64,000 nt of DNA from Megachile rotundata (GCF_050947335.1 NC_134995.1:3014501-3078500); one strand, 5' to 3'; counted from the first letter of the stretch, positions 1-10,741 are shown. Numbers and translations are program-made. The notes: a model not told the origin generated them from the letters alone.

Positions 1-564
1 TTACTGACCCACCGTTAAATCCTGTAACAAGAACGACGCAAGTAGTAGTATAGCGCTGTCCCTGACGATGCCAAACACGAGTCCGTCCATCGCATCCAGA
101 CGGTGAAAAACGAGATTCATCAGTGAACAATACATCTTGCCATTGTCTTATTGTCCATCCGACGTGAGTTCGCGCGTACGCTAGGCGAGCTCGTCGATGC
201 CCAACATTTAACATGGGGACACGGCAGCGTCTTCGCGATCTTCGACCAGCCTCATGTAATCGATTTCTTACTGTTTGGTCACTAATTTGTCGGCCAAGCA
301 TGACTGCCTTGCAATTTTTCGCGCTATAGTTACAGGATTTCGCGCTGTAAGATGGACAATAGCGCGATCTTCTCGTGCAGTTGTGATGCGTGAGCGGCCT
401 TGCCCTCGCCGTGGCTGTAAATTTCCTGTTTGTCGATAACGAGTCCAAATGCAAGAAATTGCTGATTGGTTTACACCAAGTCGCCTTGCAGTATAAGACT
501 GAGAAAATCCTTCTTTCATCAGTGCAATAATTTGTGCGCGCTGATTCTGATTCAAGGACCGCAT
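1..564 (-). pseudogene. Tc1-like transposase, frameshifted and cut by the window edge
   Basis: The reading frame starts at the ATG at 562-564, whose product opens MRSLNQNQRAQIIALMKEG, a helix-turn-helix of the Tc1/mariner transposase DNA-binding domain. A second basic DNA-binding stretch (RRGQGRSR) follows. Near position 300 the frame is lost and stops at 268. A neighbouring frame continues from about 300 to position 1 with Tc1-type sequence including LFTDESRF, which holds the first catalytic Asp of the DDE triad, and ends VTGFNGGSV at the window edge. The rest of the catalytic domain lies outside the window. One small indel explains the break. Tc1 transposases are usually about 340 residues and cut and paste at TA. 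This copy cannot encode a working protein as it stands. Confidence 0.85.
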
Positions 565-877
565 TTTGAAATAAACACTAATCTCACTTAACTTTTTAAC
601 AGAAAGAAAAACTGTTCTTGGGATTGTAAAACTAGAGAGTGAATGCACAACGCGACGTAAATAAAATGTAAAATGTAATCGATGGCTATCGGTAATTACG
701 AAAATTACTTGGAGTAAACAATATTGTTTTCTTAGCAACAACGTTGCCACGGCGAGGATGTAAACCAATCAGAAACTTCTCGTATTTAGTACGATATGTT
801 GAAGAATTTTTGTGACCTCATGTGTTACCAATGATTCGTCGCGTACGTACAAATTTCATCCTTAGGAGCCCCATAGT

Positions 878-1033
878 AATTTAACAAGACAATCTGACGG
901 TCTGCAAGACTTGTCGCAAATTTTATATCAGATCTGGAATGACATTCCACAGGAAGAAATTAGGGCTTGCATTAACATGAGTAATCGCCTGCAAGCGGTA
1001 ATTCAACAACGCGGTGGAATCGCGCGTTATTAG
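878..1033 (+). pseudogene. C-terminal fragment of a second Tc1-like transposase
   Basis: An open stretch ending at the TAG at 1031-1033 encodes a typical Tc1 transposase tail. It has IWNDIPQEEIRACINMSNRL followed by QAVIQQRGGIARY and the stop. In the family this region forms the last helices after the catalytic Glu. It is on the opposite strand to the 1-564 remnant, so it is a different insertion or a rearranged piece. Nothing upstream of about 870 continues the domain. Confidence 0.8.
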
Positions 1034-1462
1034 AAATCTAATACACACATACACAGATACTCACATGCAAACACATACAAAAAAACGGCTCTTTTCAGAA
1101 CCATATAATGTGAAAAAACTTTAAAGTGCTGTATCTTTGCAAAAAAAAAATGGCAGCGGCCTTTCACATACTGGAAATGAAAGATAAAGATTTGTACTTT
1201 ACGCCCCTCTAAACAGCATCATGAAAAAAAAATGTGGGAAATCCATGCATTTCGTCAAACTTGGTAATTTTCAAAACAGCAAACACGCCCCCACATTACC
1301 GGTGTTATTGTGTCAGGGATGCAGTAAATCTAAAATCGAGCTATACGGTCTTAAAGTAGAGATTTCAAGCTTTAATAAAAAAAAAGAGCACAATCTTACG
1401 ATAATTTTTCACGGAGTTATCATCAGTCAAATTTGGCCAATTTTTGCCTGAAATTTTTCTAT

Positions 1463-1486
1463 GCCATATTTCTTTTGAGCAGTGTA
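1463..1486 (+). repeat. Probable 3' terminal inverted repeat of the Tc1-like copy
   Basis: Read on the minus strand, the end is TACACTGCTCAAAAGAAATA, a form common at the ends of Tc1-like elements, with TA at the outer edge (1485-1486). It lies about 430 bp beyond the transposase stop at 1033, a reasonable 3' UTR distance. I could not find a matching left terminus in the window. Confidence 0.5.
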
Positions 1487-2489
1487 TTAGTATATTTAGT
1501 AGAAAGTATATTTCATTTGCAAAACAATTTCTAATTATAAAACCATTTTTATAACTAAAATAGCATACGAAGACACCTATTATTTTCTAGAATTAATTTA
1601 ATTTCAGCTATTTTGTAACGCATAATGCATATGTATAATTAATTGTCTGAAAATAACAATAATACATATAATAATTTACATATAATAAATATAATAAAAA
1701 GTTTATAGATATTTAATGTGTGGTTACATATATTTTTATATTTAAAATTTCTACTGATACCGACCTTTAATAATTATTTTTCGTTATTGTGTTCTGTTCC
1801 AAGATATGAAATATTTTACCGCAGTAATATTTATCTGGTATCGCTCCTCGTCGATCTTTCGCGACTGATTGTAAATCAAATGATATGAGTTAGTTAATCA
1901 AAAGTTGAAAGTAGAAAATTTATTAAAATGTGTATGTGTACAATTCTAATTTATTTCAAACATGCATCGTTCTTTAAAGGATTTTATCAGTTAATATAGG
2001 TAATAAAATCATCGTGGAGAATTCACAGCCTCATAAAGAATTTCGACTTCGAAAAATATAAACAGCCATTGTTTGAAAAAGAATGGGCGTGAATAATGTT
2101 CTATATACCTCATTTTATAAATAATAATAATAATAATAAATAATTTATTTATTTCTTTTAATAATAATGGTTATTGGTTTTAATAATAAATAATTCAGCA
2201 CAAAATATATTAACATGGAAATATTGAAAGTTATGAGTAAATGTTAAAAATTTTTGCTAGGTACAATAAAAATATTAAGAATCTTTGAATTTGGACGAGT
2301 TTCAGAAACTATTCACAAAGACGTTGATAACCTTTGTGTATCAGCAAAACTATGTTTTCAGTTAAAAAAGGTAAAAGTATCTAAAAGAGTAGAAGTATCA
2401 AAAAATTGCTCGGAGAGTATAATATGACTATAATATAGCCATTTCATTCATCAAACTTTATTTTTGTCGAAAATGTGCGAATGCTTGTT
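1487..2489. other. AT-rich intergenic DNA
   Basis: Strongly AT-rich, with a short AAT microsatellite near 2120-2165. I see no gene or complete element. Confidence 0.6.
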
Positions 2490-2770
2490 CGTGGCATCAG
2501 CTGTTACGCACTGTCGACCAGTCGCCAACAACTTGGTCAACGAAAGACCAAAAGCCAGGAGACGAAACTCGGTGACCAAACTCGAAAGTTCTCACTGTCG
2601 CAGGGATCGTCGAACAGAAAACTTAAGATACTACGATACTAAAAACTTTTGAGTTGCCAAGTATGGTCGACGAGTTTGGCCGCTTGGTCTTTGGTCTTTC
2701 GTCGACCATGTCATCAGTGCGGCGACTAGTCAACAATGCATAACAGCTCTTGTGCACATCATCATGAATA
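2490..2770. repeat. Imperfect inverted repeat (arms about 100 bp)
   Basis: The arm at about 2490-2592 and the arm at about 2655-2770 are imperfect reverse complements. They share motifs such as ACGAAAGACCAAA, GACTAGTCGCC/GACCAGTCGCC and AACAGCT. The segment is richer in GC than its flanks. It is probably an old MITE or foldback remnant. A short ORF across it is a by-product of the local GC content. Confidence 0.5.
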
Positions 2771-2869
2771 TACAGATACATACTGTACACAAAGCAGACA
2801 CGAAATATATGCGGTGTATAGAGTAATTTACGCTTGATATTTCTCTGTGTGCAGAATTACATCCTCAGA

Positions 2870-3060
2870 ATTTCTAAATATCCAGATTTCAAATTGTTTA
2901 AGTTTCTATATTCCTAAATGTATGAGTTAAAAATCTCGACATTTCCAAATTTTCAAATTTTCTGAACAGTCCAAATTTTCAAATTTCTACATTCAGAAAT
3001 TGCCAAATTTCAACTTTTCAAATTCTTAAATTCCAAAATTTCCAAATTTTTAAGTTAGCT
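2870..3060. repeat. Degenerate short tandem repeat, AAATTTCCAAATTTTC-like
   Basis: Irregular iterations of AAATTTC/CAAATTTTC with a period near 10-20 bp. It is low-complexity DNA with no coding signal. Confidence 0.6.
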
Positions 3061-4560
3061 ACTTGTTTAAATGCTTCATTATAGATCGAAAGATTTTAAG
3101 GTTCAAATACTATCTACCTGTTTTCATTTTAATATTTATTATAATAAAACATCAATATTAAAGTTGCAAAGAATTTTGCGATAACTGTAGTTATTATTAG
3201 TAATTATTATTAGTTATTATTATGTTTCATTTATTACAATGTTCAAATTATTTTAATTATAAATTATACATATTAATATCGTATATTATAACATTGCAAA
3301 ATTATACATACTTCATGTACTCCGTTTATAACTTTCGATGATTTTTAACGACTTCGAATTCATTTACATATATCTAATCATATTAATGTACCTTATGAAT
3401 AATAAAGATAATTTGCTTAATAATTATTGTTGTGCTGCGTGTCAACTTAATGCATACGCAAGCTGGTAAGGTATTGTATCAGTGACCACTACTCCGATAA
3501 TATGAACAAACAACTGTTGTAGGAGGTATAAGTTAAACTTTATTTTTGTATTTAGAAAAAATCACACGACGTGGTAACGGACTTTTAAGATGTTTACTCG
3601 TTAAGAGCTGGCGAGAGAATCTGCTCTGTCTAAAATGAGTGTTTTCCATGAAAACTAAAAAATGAAGAGTGGGATCGGCATGGATTTGGGGGTGAAAAGC
3701 GACTTGCAAAAATTGACTATCAGATTGGTCGACAAAATACTGCAAGAAGGGGTAAGAACCGTCCTAACAAAATGTTCAAGTCAACTTTGACCTGAAGAGT
3801 GTCGACTACACCGTCGCTCGTCACCTAATGGTTGGACAGTCATAAACATAAATTACGCTGGGCCTTAATAAAAATATAAAAATATATAAAAATTTCGGAG
3901 TTAAAATTGCCCACAATAAACCGATGCAACGGTAACGGTCATTTTCAAGAATATTCTACCTAAAATAAAAATACTGTCTTAGAATACTCAGATTGAATCC
4001 CAACAATTATTATTACATTTTTCTAGAATTTCAAAAATATCAACCATTTCCAACGTAAAGTAATTATCCATCTTACTGAACTTAAGAATTTCAGACACGG
4101 AATCTTGACATTTACTGGCCGCAGCTTTCTAATAAACAGTAAAGGTATTCAAACAAAATAGCAGGTATTCGTATTAGCACTGTTTCCCAACGTTCTAATC
4201 AAAATACATATCTCCTAAACTAATTTGTCGGCATACATGACTTAATTTAATTTTTTAATAAATAACAACTGTATAACTACAGTTATACATTACAAATATA
4301 CAATCATATTTATAAAAGTGTATATTTTTTCTATACAACTTTTATTCGTTCAGTTACAAAAATGTACTAACTCCAAACCCTGGCTTTTTCGAAATCGTTT
4401 GCTACTTATCGAAACTATTTCCTTTATATAGCACACAATGTATTAGTAATTTGTACGTGTAAATTAAAATTAGCCAGCTTGTGTATATAGAATGGTTGGC
4501 AAACTAGTTCAGTATTTTAAGAACAGATAATATTTGTCAAACAAAAGAAAAAATTATAAG
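3061..4560. other. AT-rich intergenic DNA
   Basis: I see no supported gene, RNA or complete element here. Short ORFs are isolated and have no recognisable family. Confidence 0.5.
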
Positions 4561-4565
4561 GAGCA
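4561..4565. repeat. BEL element target-site duplication, left copy
   Basis: GAGCA directly precedes the LTR (TGTTGAG...). The same five bases follow the other LTR at 11494-11498. Confidence 0.9.
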
Positions 4566-5296
4566 TGTTGAGTCGTCGTAACTCAAACCTCGTGTCTGAG
4601 TAACGTTGTTCATGTAAAAAAGGACAGGTGTCATTAAAATAAAAGCAACAAATAGTTTTGGGTGTAAACCCCAAGGAAAAAGACCTTGCGGCCAAAAAAC
4701 CTCGTGAAAATCGTGTATTTAACTCTTTTGTGTAAGTGTGAGATGTGTGCGTGCAACTAGGGTGATTACGCAAAGCGCAAACCCGAAACGGGTCATAAGA
4801 ATGACCGCGTGCAGAGTCAGAGAGAGTGCGATTGACGCACCCCTCTACGGGCCTTACGGCCGCGTGTGTATAGTCAGAGAGAGTACGATGTACGTACCTC
4901 TCTACGGGTCTTGCGACCGCGTGTATGTAGTCAGAGAGAGTACGATGTACGTACCCCTCTACGGGTCTTGCGACCGCGTGTTTTCGTTTTATAAATGTTT
5001 TTTAGGGGGTATGATACCTTACATACCTGATAGCCGAATGTTGTTAGAATTCGTTGCAAAATATGACTTTTTAAACTAGATTTGGGAAATTAGAACCAAT
5101 AGGTCGTAACGCACAAAAAAAACTGACTCGCGTGCATCGCGCGTAGCTAAGCCTCGGTCCCTTTTTCCCCCTCTCCTAGGCGTTGGCGTTGCATCGCCCA
5201 GGAAGTGGCGCTAAAATATATTTTCGATGTGTTAGGCTAAAGAACCTCAGGAGAGGCTAGCATAGCCGCGCGGATTCGAAATATTTCCGCGTAACA
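4566..5296 (-). repeat. BEL 3' LTR
   Basis: 731 bp, TG...CA, nearly identical to 10763-11493. It contains three tandem 57-bp units (starting at 4813, 4870 and 4927). The 113-codon ORF crossing the plus strand of these repeats appears identically in both LTRs and is a by-product of the repeat. Confidence 0.95.
4813..4983. repeat. Three 57-bp tandem units inside the BEL LTR
   Basis: Each unit starts with AGTCAGAGAGAGT after two variable bases and ends with GACCGCGTGT or GGCCGCGTGT. Units 2 and 3 are nearly identical, and unit 1 is more diverged. The same array sits in the other LTR at about 11010-11180. LTR repeats of this kind often act as enhancers, but no function is shown here. Confidence 0.85.
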
Positions 5297-5310
5297 TACT
5301 CCCCCCGTTG
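5297..5310 (-). promoter_or_regulatory. Candidate polypurine tract of the BEL element
   Basis: On the minus strand the bases just upstream of the 3' LTR read AACGGGGGGAGTA, a purine-rich run directly at the LTR edge. This is where plus-strand DNA synthesis is primed in LTR elements. Confidence 0.6.
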
Positions 5311-5387
5311 CGAGGGAAGCGAGCAAGAAAAAAAATGAGAAAACTGTGACGTGTATGTGTGTGTGTGTTACAATCAAAATACAATAT

Positions 5388-8300
5388 CTAAGCTACAGTG
5401 GGCAGTGGGCATAACTGCGTAATGTTCCGTTTAATTGTTCCTTGGGTTGTCTTCACGGTGGCAACTCGAGTGCTCCCGTCACTTCCGGGATAAACCTCTT
5501 GAACTACTCCCAATAGCCACCTCATGCATGGCTGATTTTTATCGATGACGAGGACGACGGATCCTGGTTCAAGCTTGCTATTTCCGTTGAACCATTTTTG
5601 CCGCTTCTGCAATTCGCTCAGATACTCCAATTGCCATCTCTTCCAAAAATCCTGGCGTGCCTTGGTAATAAACCTCCAGACCGTGAGACGATTCGCTGGA
5701 ACAGTTGACAAGTTCTCCTCGGGAAGCATAGTGAGAGGGCGGCCTACTAATAAATGGGCAGGTGTTAAAGCCACTGGGTCATTGGGATCAGTACTAAGGG
5801 AACATAGCGGACGTGAATTCAAAATTGCTTCCACTTCAATCGCGAAGGTGTTAATTTCCTCAAAGGTAAGCAATTGTTCGCCTATGACGCGTTTAAAATG
5901 GTGTTTGAAGGATTTCACGGCGGCCTCCCATAAACCGCCGAAATGCGGAGATACTGGCGGATTGAAGTGCCAACTAATCTTTTTCTGCACTGCAAAATTG
6001 CCCACGTCGTCCTGGAATCGTTCGGAACTGAACAGAGCATACAGCTCACGAAGCTTATTGCTCGCGCCTACGAAATTTGTGCCATTATCGGAATAAACAT
6101 GCGATGGTATGGCTCTACGACCGATGAAGCGTCGAAACGCGCCTAAAAAGCCTTCAGTAGTTAAATCGCTCACGATCTCGATATGCACCGCCTTTGTCGC
6201 CATGCATACGAAGACACAACCGTAAGATTTGATTCGAGCCCGATTACGATGCCTTTTTTCTTTAATAAAGATCGGCCCGAAAAAGTCTACACCGGTATGG
6301 TCGAAAACCGGAGCCCTTTCGACACGGGATCTGGGTAAATTTCCCATGTGAATCTGTAAGGGAGACGGACGATGGCGAATACACGTGACGCAATGACGCA
6401 CGATCTTTCGCACCTGATTCTTCCCGTCAAGCAACCAATACCGAAGCCGCACCGTATGCAGGGTATTCTGTATACCGGCGTGATAGGCCCTTTCATGAAT
6501 CTCACGTATAATCAAGTCCGTTACGTGGTGGTGCGACGGCAACAAAATGGGATGTTTTTGGTCGGCAGGAATTTTTGCATTGAGCAATCGACCACCAACC
6601 CGCAGCAAACCATGCTCGTCGAGGAATGGGTCGAGCGCGGCGAGTCTATTATCTTTGACTCGATTCGATTTTGACAAGCGCTCGATTTCGTCACGGTAAT
6701 GCTCCCTTTGTATAATGTGCATGACCTTTCTCTCGGTCTCTATTCGCTCTTGTACACTGACGGAACTTCCTTTATAGTTATTAGAACGTCGAAAACGATA
6801 AACATATGAAGTAATATTCAAGAGCCGAGAATAAGAAGAAAAACGATGGAAAAATTCATTAACAATGGGAACCGTGGCCAAACAGGTGGTTTTTCTCAAC
6901 CCCGGAAGTTCGGAAACGGGAAGATCAGCACCAACAGGCCACTGATCTTCGGGTCGACTAAGCCACATGGGCCCTTTAAACCAGCTGTGATTTTGTAAAA
7001 AATCCGAAGGACTTTGCCCTCGCGACAGTGCGTCTGCCGGATTATTACAGGACCGTACGTGTCGCCATTCGACAGAATTGCCAAGCGCTTGGATCTCTGC
7101 GACACGGTTTCCCTCGAACGTCTTTAATAAACGTGGAGATTTCTTAAGCCATTGCAAAACAATGGTTGAATCTGACCAAAATATTGTTCGTACGATCGGA
7201 AAATGGAAAGTTGGATGCGCTTCTTTATATAGCCGAGCGAGGATCTGCGCGCTGCATAATTCGAGGCGCGGAATCGTAATTTCTTTAATAGGCGCAACTC
7301 TAGACTTAGAGCACGCCAGCCGGACGAGGACGGATCCGTTCGGCTCGGTTGACCGTATGTAAACACACGCACCGTAACCATGCTTACTGGCGTCGCAGAA
7401 CCCATGTACCTCGATCCGATTGGGATTTTCGCCTAAAATTCGTCGGTCTATTCTTAGATCGCGAATGAAATTGAGCTGCTCGGCGTATGAACTCCATCGC
7501 ACATACAACTCCTGAGGCACTGACTCATCCCAGCCAATTTTTAATTTCCAGCAATCTTGCATGATCCGTTTTGCGACCAAGATGATGGGACCTAGTAAGC
7601 CCAATGGATCGAAGATTTTTGCAATATTTGCTAGGATGCTCCGCTTCGTGATTTTAACAGTTAAATCGATCGCGCTCACCGCGTAAGTAAATTTATCCAC
7701 TTGCGAATTCCAAACAACCCCTAGCGTCTTTAAAATCGGATTCTCTTCTATCGCGTGGTCCAAATCGAAAATCTTCTCTGTTATATTATCGAGCGCGTGG
7801 TGATGATTTGAAGCCCACTGGCGCATATTGAAACCGCCGCTTCTCAAAAGCTCGATTATTTCATCCCGAATTTGCAAAACTTCTTCCAGGGAATTTGCAC
7901 CAGTCAATAAGTTGTCAACGTACAAATCCCGATTAATTATACGGGAAGCTAACGGAAACCTTTCTTTTTCGTCATCCGCAAGCTGTGCAACAGTTCGAAT
8001 GGCTAAAAACGCGGCGGAAGATATGCCGAAAGTTACCGTGCGGAGTTCCCAAACTTTGATTTCACCGTTGTGATACCAGAAGATACGTTGATATCGACGG
8101 TCATCAGGATGAACCAAAACCTGCCGATACATTTTCTCAATGTCGGCTGTTAAAACATAAATATGCGATCGAAAACGTAACAGCTGTTCAAACAAAGTGG
8201 GTTGGATTGTGGGACCTATCATAAGGATATCATTTAAAGAGATGCCCTTATCAGTCTTGGCGGAGGCGTCAAAAACGACACGAACTTTAGTCGTGCTGCT

Positions 8301-9239
8301 CGACATTTTCGTAACGGCGTGATGAGGAAGATAGTAGCCATTCGTATTTTCTTCGCAAACAAGGGACATATGCCCGAGGTCAACGTATTCTTGCATTACC
8401 TTGTAATATTCGGTTTTTAAGCCAAGATTCGAATTTAGCTTACGCTGGAGGGAGTGGAAACGTCTTAGCGCGGTAGAACGCGAATTTCCAAGATCACAGC
8501 TATCACTTCGGAAAGGTAAACGCACAATATATCTCCCATCCGCGCCGCGTGTTGTTTCTTTTGCGTAGTGGATTTCACACGACGACTCCTCTGAGGTCTT
8601 GGATGATTTAGAATTTGCGTCTTCAATTGTCCAAAATTTGGCTAATTGCTCAGAAAGATTAGCCAGGTTACAAGTAGCTGCGGGACTTGCCTTTTCACCG
8701 CCGAAGCCTCCGGCAATTACCCAGCCTAATTGAGTTTTTTGAAGAATTAGATCGCCGCTATTATGTTCCAGGTTTATTTGGCCGATCGAAAGTAGAGACA
8801 AAGTGGCCCCCGATCCAATCAACATATCTACTGGTCGAGGTATATGAAACAGAGGGTCTGCTAATTTTAAGTTGGCCGGGATTTTAATCGACTCACGTGC
8901 AAAACTTTCTTCCGGCACTAGATCAGCGATTTTTGGTAAAGTGAGAAACGTTAAATTTTTGGAAAAATCATTATGAATGGAACGAAAATGGACCTCTACG
9001 CTATATTTCGATATGGTGTGCATGCCATTAATTGCTCCGATAGGAATAGAACACAGATGTTTGTGTAATTTTAATTTGTTTGCAAACTCCTCCGTAATGA
9101 AGTGCGCTGTTGCGCAAGAATCGAGTAAAACTCGAGCTTGGAAGTATTCGCCGCTCGCACCACGAGCGCGCACCATAGCACTCATCATCAATTGTGCACG
9201 AGATGCCCGCGAAATTGTGGCGAACGTGTCCACGCCTAG
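5388..9239 (-). CDS. pol: BEL/Pao Pol polyprotein (protease, RT, RNase H, integrase)
   Basis: The 1,281-codon frame is reported from a GTG at 9231-9233, but it opens right after the gag UGA (9240-9242), in the same frame, and has no ATG of its own there. Domains by residue from that GTG: aspartic protease about 25-130 (motif LLDSCATAHFI, the DUF1758/A17 type); RT about 290-470 with DIEKMYRQV and YVDN at about 438-441; RNase H about 590-720 (GFCDASKHGYGA, SDS, ADALSRG); zinc-binding HHCC integrase N-domain about 890-945; integrase core with Asp in GVDFFGP, Asp in YSDNGTNF and Glu in GGLWEAAVK; and a Pao-type C-terminal domain to LCPLPTVA. RT position 441 is Asn where YVDD is the family norm. 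Expression probably needs readthrough of the gag stop. Confidence 0.93.
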   Translation of the reverse strand, partial: LGVDTFATISRASRAQLMMSAMVRARGASGEYFQARVLLDSCATAHFITEEFANKLKLHKHLCSIPIGAINGMHTISKYSVEVHFRSIHNDFSKNLTFLTLPKIADLVPEESFARESIKIPANLKLADPLFHIPRPVDMLIGSGATLSLLSIGQINLEHNSGDLILQKTQLGWVIAGGFGGEKASPAATCNLANLSEQLAKFWTIEDANSKSSKTSEESSCEIHYAKETTRGADGRYIVRLPFRSDSCDLGNSRSTALRRFHSLQRKLNSNLGLKTEYYKVMQEYVDLGHMSLVCEENTNGYYLPHHAVTKMSSSTTKVRVVFDASAKTDKGISLNDILMIGPTIQPTLFEQLLRFRSHIYVLTADIEKMYRQVLVHPDDRRYQRIFWYHNGEIKVWELRTVTFGISSAAFLAIRTVAQLADDEKERFPLASRIINRDLYVDNLLTGANSLEEVLQIRDEIIELLRSGGFNMRQWASNHHHALDNITEKIFDLDHAIEENPILKTLGVVWNSQVDKFTYAVSAIDLTVKITKRSILANIAKIFDPLGLLGPIILVAKRIMQDCWKLKIGWDESVPQELYVRWSSYAEQLNFIRDLRIDRRILGENPNRIEVHGFCDASKHGYGACVYIRSTEPNGSVLVRLACSKSRVAPIKEITIPRLELCSAQILARLYKEAHPTFHFPIVRTIFWSDSTIVLQWLKKSPRLLKTFEGNRVAEIQALGNSVEWRHVRSCNNPADALSRGQSPSDFLQNHSWFKGPMWLSRPEDQWPVGADLPVSELPGLRKTTCLATVPIVNEFFHRFSSYSRLLNITSYVYRFRRSNNYKGSSVSVQERIETERKVMHIIQREHYRDEIERLSKSNRVKDNRLAALDPFLDEHGLLRVGGRLLNAKIPADQKHPILLPSHHHVTDLIIREIHERAYHAGIQNTLHTVRLRYWLLDGKNQVRKIVRHCVTCIRHRPSPLQIHMGNLPRSRVERAPVFDHTGVDFFGPIFIKEKRHRNRARIKSYGCVFVCMATKAVHIEIVSDLTTEGFLGAFRRFIGRRAIPSHVYSDNGTNFVGASNKLRELYALFSSERFQDDVGNFAVQKKISWHFNPPVSPHFGGLWEAAVKSFKHHFKRVIGEQLLTFEEINTFAIEVEAILNSRPLCSLSTDPNDPVALTPAHLLVGRPLTMLPEENLSTVPANRLTVWRFITKARQDFWKRWQLEYLSELQKRQKWFNGNSKLEPGSVVLVIDKNQPCMRWLLGVVQEVYPGSDGSTRVATVKTTQGTIKRNITQLCPLPTVA

Positions 9240-9242
9240 TCA
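9234..9242 (-). promoter_or_regulatory. gag stop in a strong readthrough context (UGA CUAG)
   Basis: On the minus strand gag ends AAA TCG GCA TGA and continues CTA GGC GTG GAC in the same frame into pol. UGA followed by CUAG is a well-documented leaky stop context in animal and viral genes. This suggests that a fraction of ribosomes make Gag-Pol. The alternative is a nonsense mutation in a formerly continuous gag-pol frame. Confidence 0.6.
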
Positions 9243-10517
9243 TGCCGATTTCTCATTTTCTGTAGATGCGCTAGGAGTTTTTTCGGAAGACTGTGTTGGG
9301 CGTGAGGCTGTTTGATTTGGAGCATTGGAATGAAGGAGCGTATGATGAAAACGACCGCAACGTCTACAACGAGACGCATTACACGTACCAGGGTGTGCAC
9401 GGAGACAATTCCGGCAGAGCTTTTTTGCCCTCACAACTCCCCATCGCTGACTGGTATTCAACGCCTCGAACCCGGAACATCTGGTTACAAAATGATTTCC
9501 TTGGCAATGAGCGCAAGGGCTAGAAGTAGCAGTAACAAAGGTTTTCACGCCCGAATCCGTCCTTCGTGTTTTTGATGATGATGCTTCGCGATCAACACGG
9601 CGTTTTTCACGAAGTCCGTCCCTACTACGAGAAGTACTATTCTCTAACGTAGAGAGCCGGTATACGGTCGCGCCGATAAACTTGCAAAATTGATCTAGCG
9701 TGGGAAGAGTATCGAGGTCGAGAGACTCCTCCCATTTTTGACGCACGTCAAGAGGAAGCGCTCTTTCAAGAAGTCGAATAATTAACCCGTGATGGGGCCT
9801 TACTTGTAATGATTCAAGCATATTTAAATGCTGACGAACTTCGTCGATCATTCTGGATAACCCTTCCGGAGTCGCGGTGGTCATTCGAGTAATGTCGAGA
9901 ATACCATCATAATGTCTACTTATCAAAATGCGTCGCTTTTCGTACGAGTCAACTAATAAAGCCCACGCGTGCTTATAATTTTCGGCGCTGGCGTCAAAAC
10001 GCGTGAGTTTACTTAATGCTGGGCCAGTAAGGGAATTTCTCAAATATAAGAATTTGCTTAAATCGCTGACATCTGTACTTGCGTCTATCATGGACAAAAA
10101 TGTATTCTTGAATGAGAGCCACTTTTTATGGTCTCCGTCGAATTTAGGCAATTCGGCAACGGGCAGTTGAAACTGTCGTTGCCTCTCGATGAAGGTTGAA
10201 CTGCCAAGAGGGTTATTTACGAGCGACGCACTTGAGGGAGACCCACCGTCGCTTTGTATACCATCGACCTGGGCTGCAACGTCGTAGAAACTATCGCGTA
10301 TCTCGTTTATTTGTTCAAGCCCTACGTCCGTCGCGTCTAACAGTGCGAGCTCATCATGAAGTTCCTCGTACGCAGTAAAAAGCTCTCTAACGCGTTGAAG
10401 ACGTAATTTCGCATTTAGGCTATTAATCTTTTTTTGCTGAATGCCGTTGCGTAATGCAGTTATCTGACTTTTGAGCGACGTGCGCTTTTGGGCTATAAAC
10501 GCGACGCGAGAAGCCAT
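9240..10517 (-). CDS. gag: BEL/Pao Gag
   Basis: 425 codons from the ATG at 10515-10517 to the UGA at 9240-9242. The N-terminal third is helical and resembles the DUF1759 capsid region of BEL/Pao Gag (PVAELPKFDGDHKKWLSFKN at about residue 120). The C-terminus is basic and has three cysteine/histidine clusters: CAHCQGNHFVTRC, CRNCLRAHPGTC and CRRCGRFHHTLLH. These are the nucleocapsid zinc knuckles that bind the genomic RNA. Gag assembles the virus-like particle in which reverse transcription takes place. Pol follows in the same frame, separated only by UGA CUA GGC. A 245-bp leader lies between the primer binding site and the start codon. Confidence 0.93.
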   Translation of the reverse strand: MASRVAFIAQKRTSLKSQITALRNGIQQKKINSLNAKLRLQRVRELFTAYEELHDELALLDATDVGLEQINEIRDSFYDVAAQVDGIQSDGGSPSSASLVNNPLGSSTFIERQRQFQLPVAELPKFDGDHKKWLSFKNTFLSMIDASTDVSDLSKFLYLRNSLTGPALSKLTRFDASAENYKHAWALLVDSYEKRRILISRHYDGILDITRMTTATPEGLSRMIDEVRQHLNMLESLQVRPHHGLIIRLLERALPLDVRQKWEESLDLDTLPTLDQFCKFIGATVYRLSTLENSTSRSRDGLREKRRVDREASSSKTRRTDSGVKTFVTATSSPCAHCQGNHFVTRCSGFEALNTSQRWGVVRAKKLCRNCLRAHPGTCNASRCRRCGRFHHTLLHSNAPNQTASRPTQSSEKTPSASTENEKSA

Positions 10518-10741
10518 TTCGAATAACGAAGAACGACGACGTAAAGAGTAAAAGATGAGTCAGAAGTAAATAACTAGGCTTATCTGAATTGCTAGTATGA
10601 TACGATGACTGTAGGCAGCAACCAATGAGGAACTACGTCCGTTGAATACGTCTTCTCCCTGGTCTCGTAACTTTCCAGTGCTGGGCCGTAACACGTTGTA
10701 ATTACACAGCTTGTTGTATTACGCTGCTTGTAAGCGGCTCA

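Noticed and set aside
4738..5079. 113-codon ORF present identically in both BEL LTRs
   Set aside because: It runs over the 57-bp LTR repeats on the strand opposite to the element's genes. Identity follows from LTR identity, not selection.
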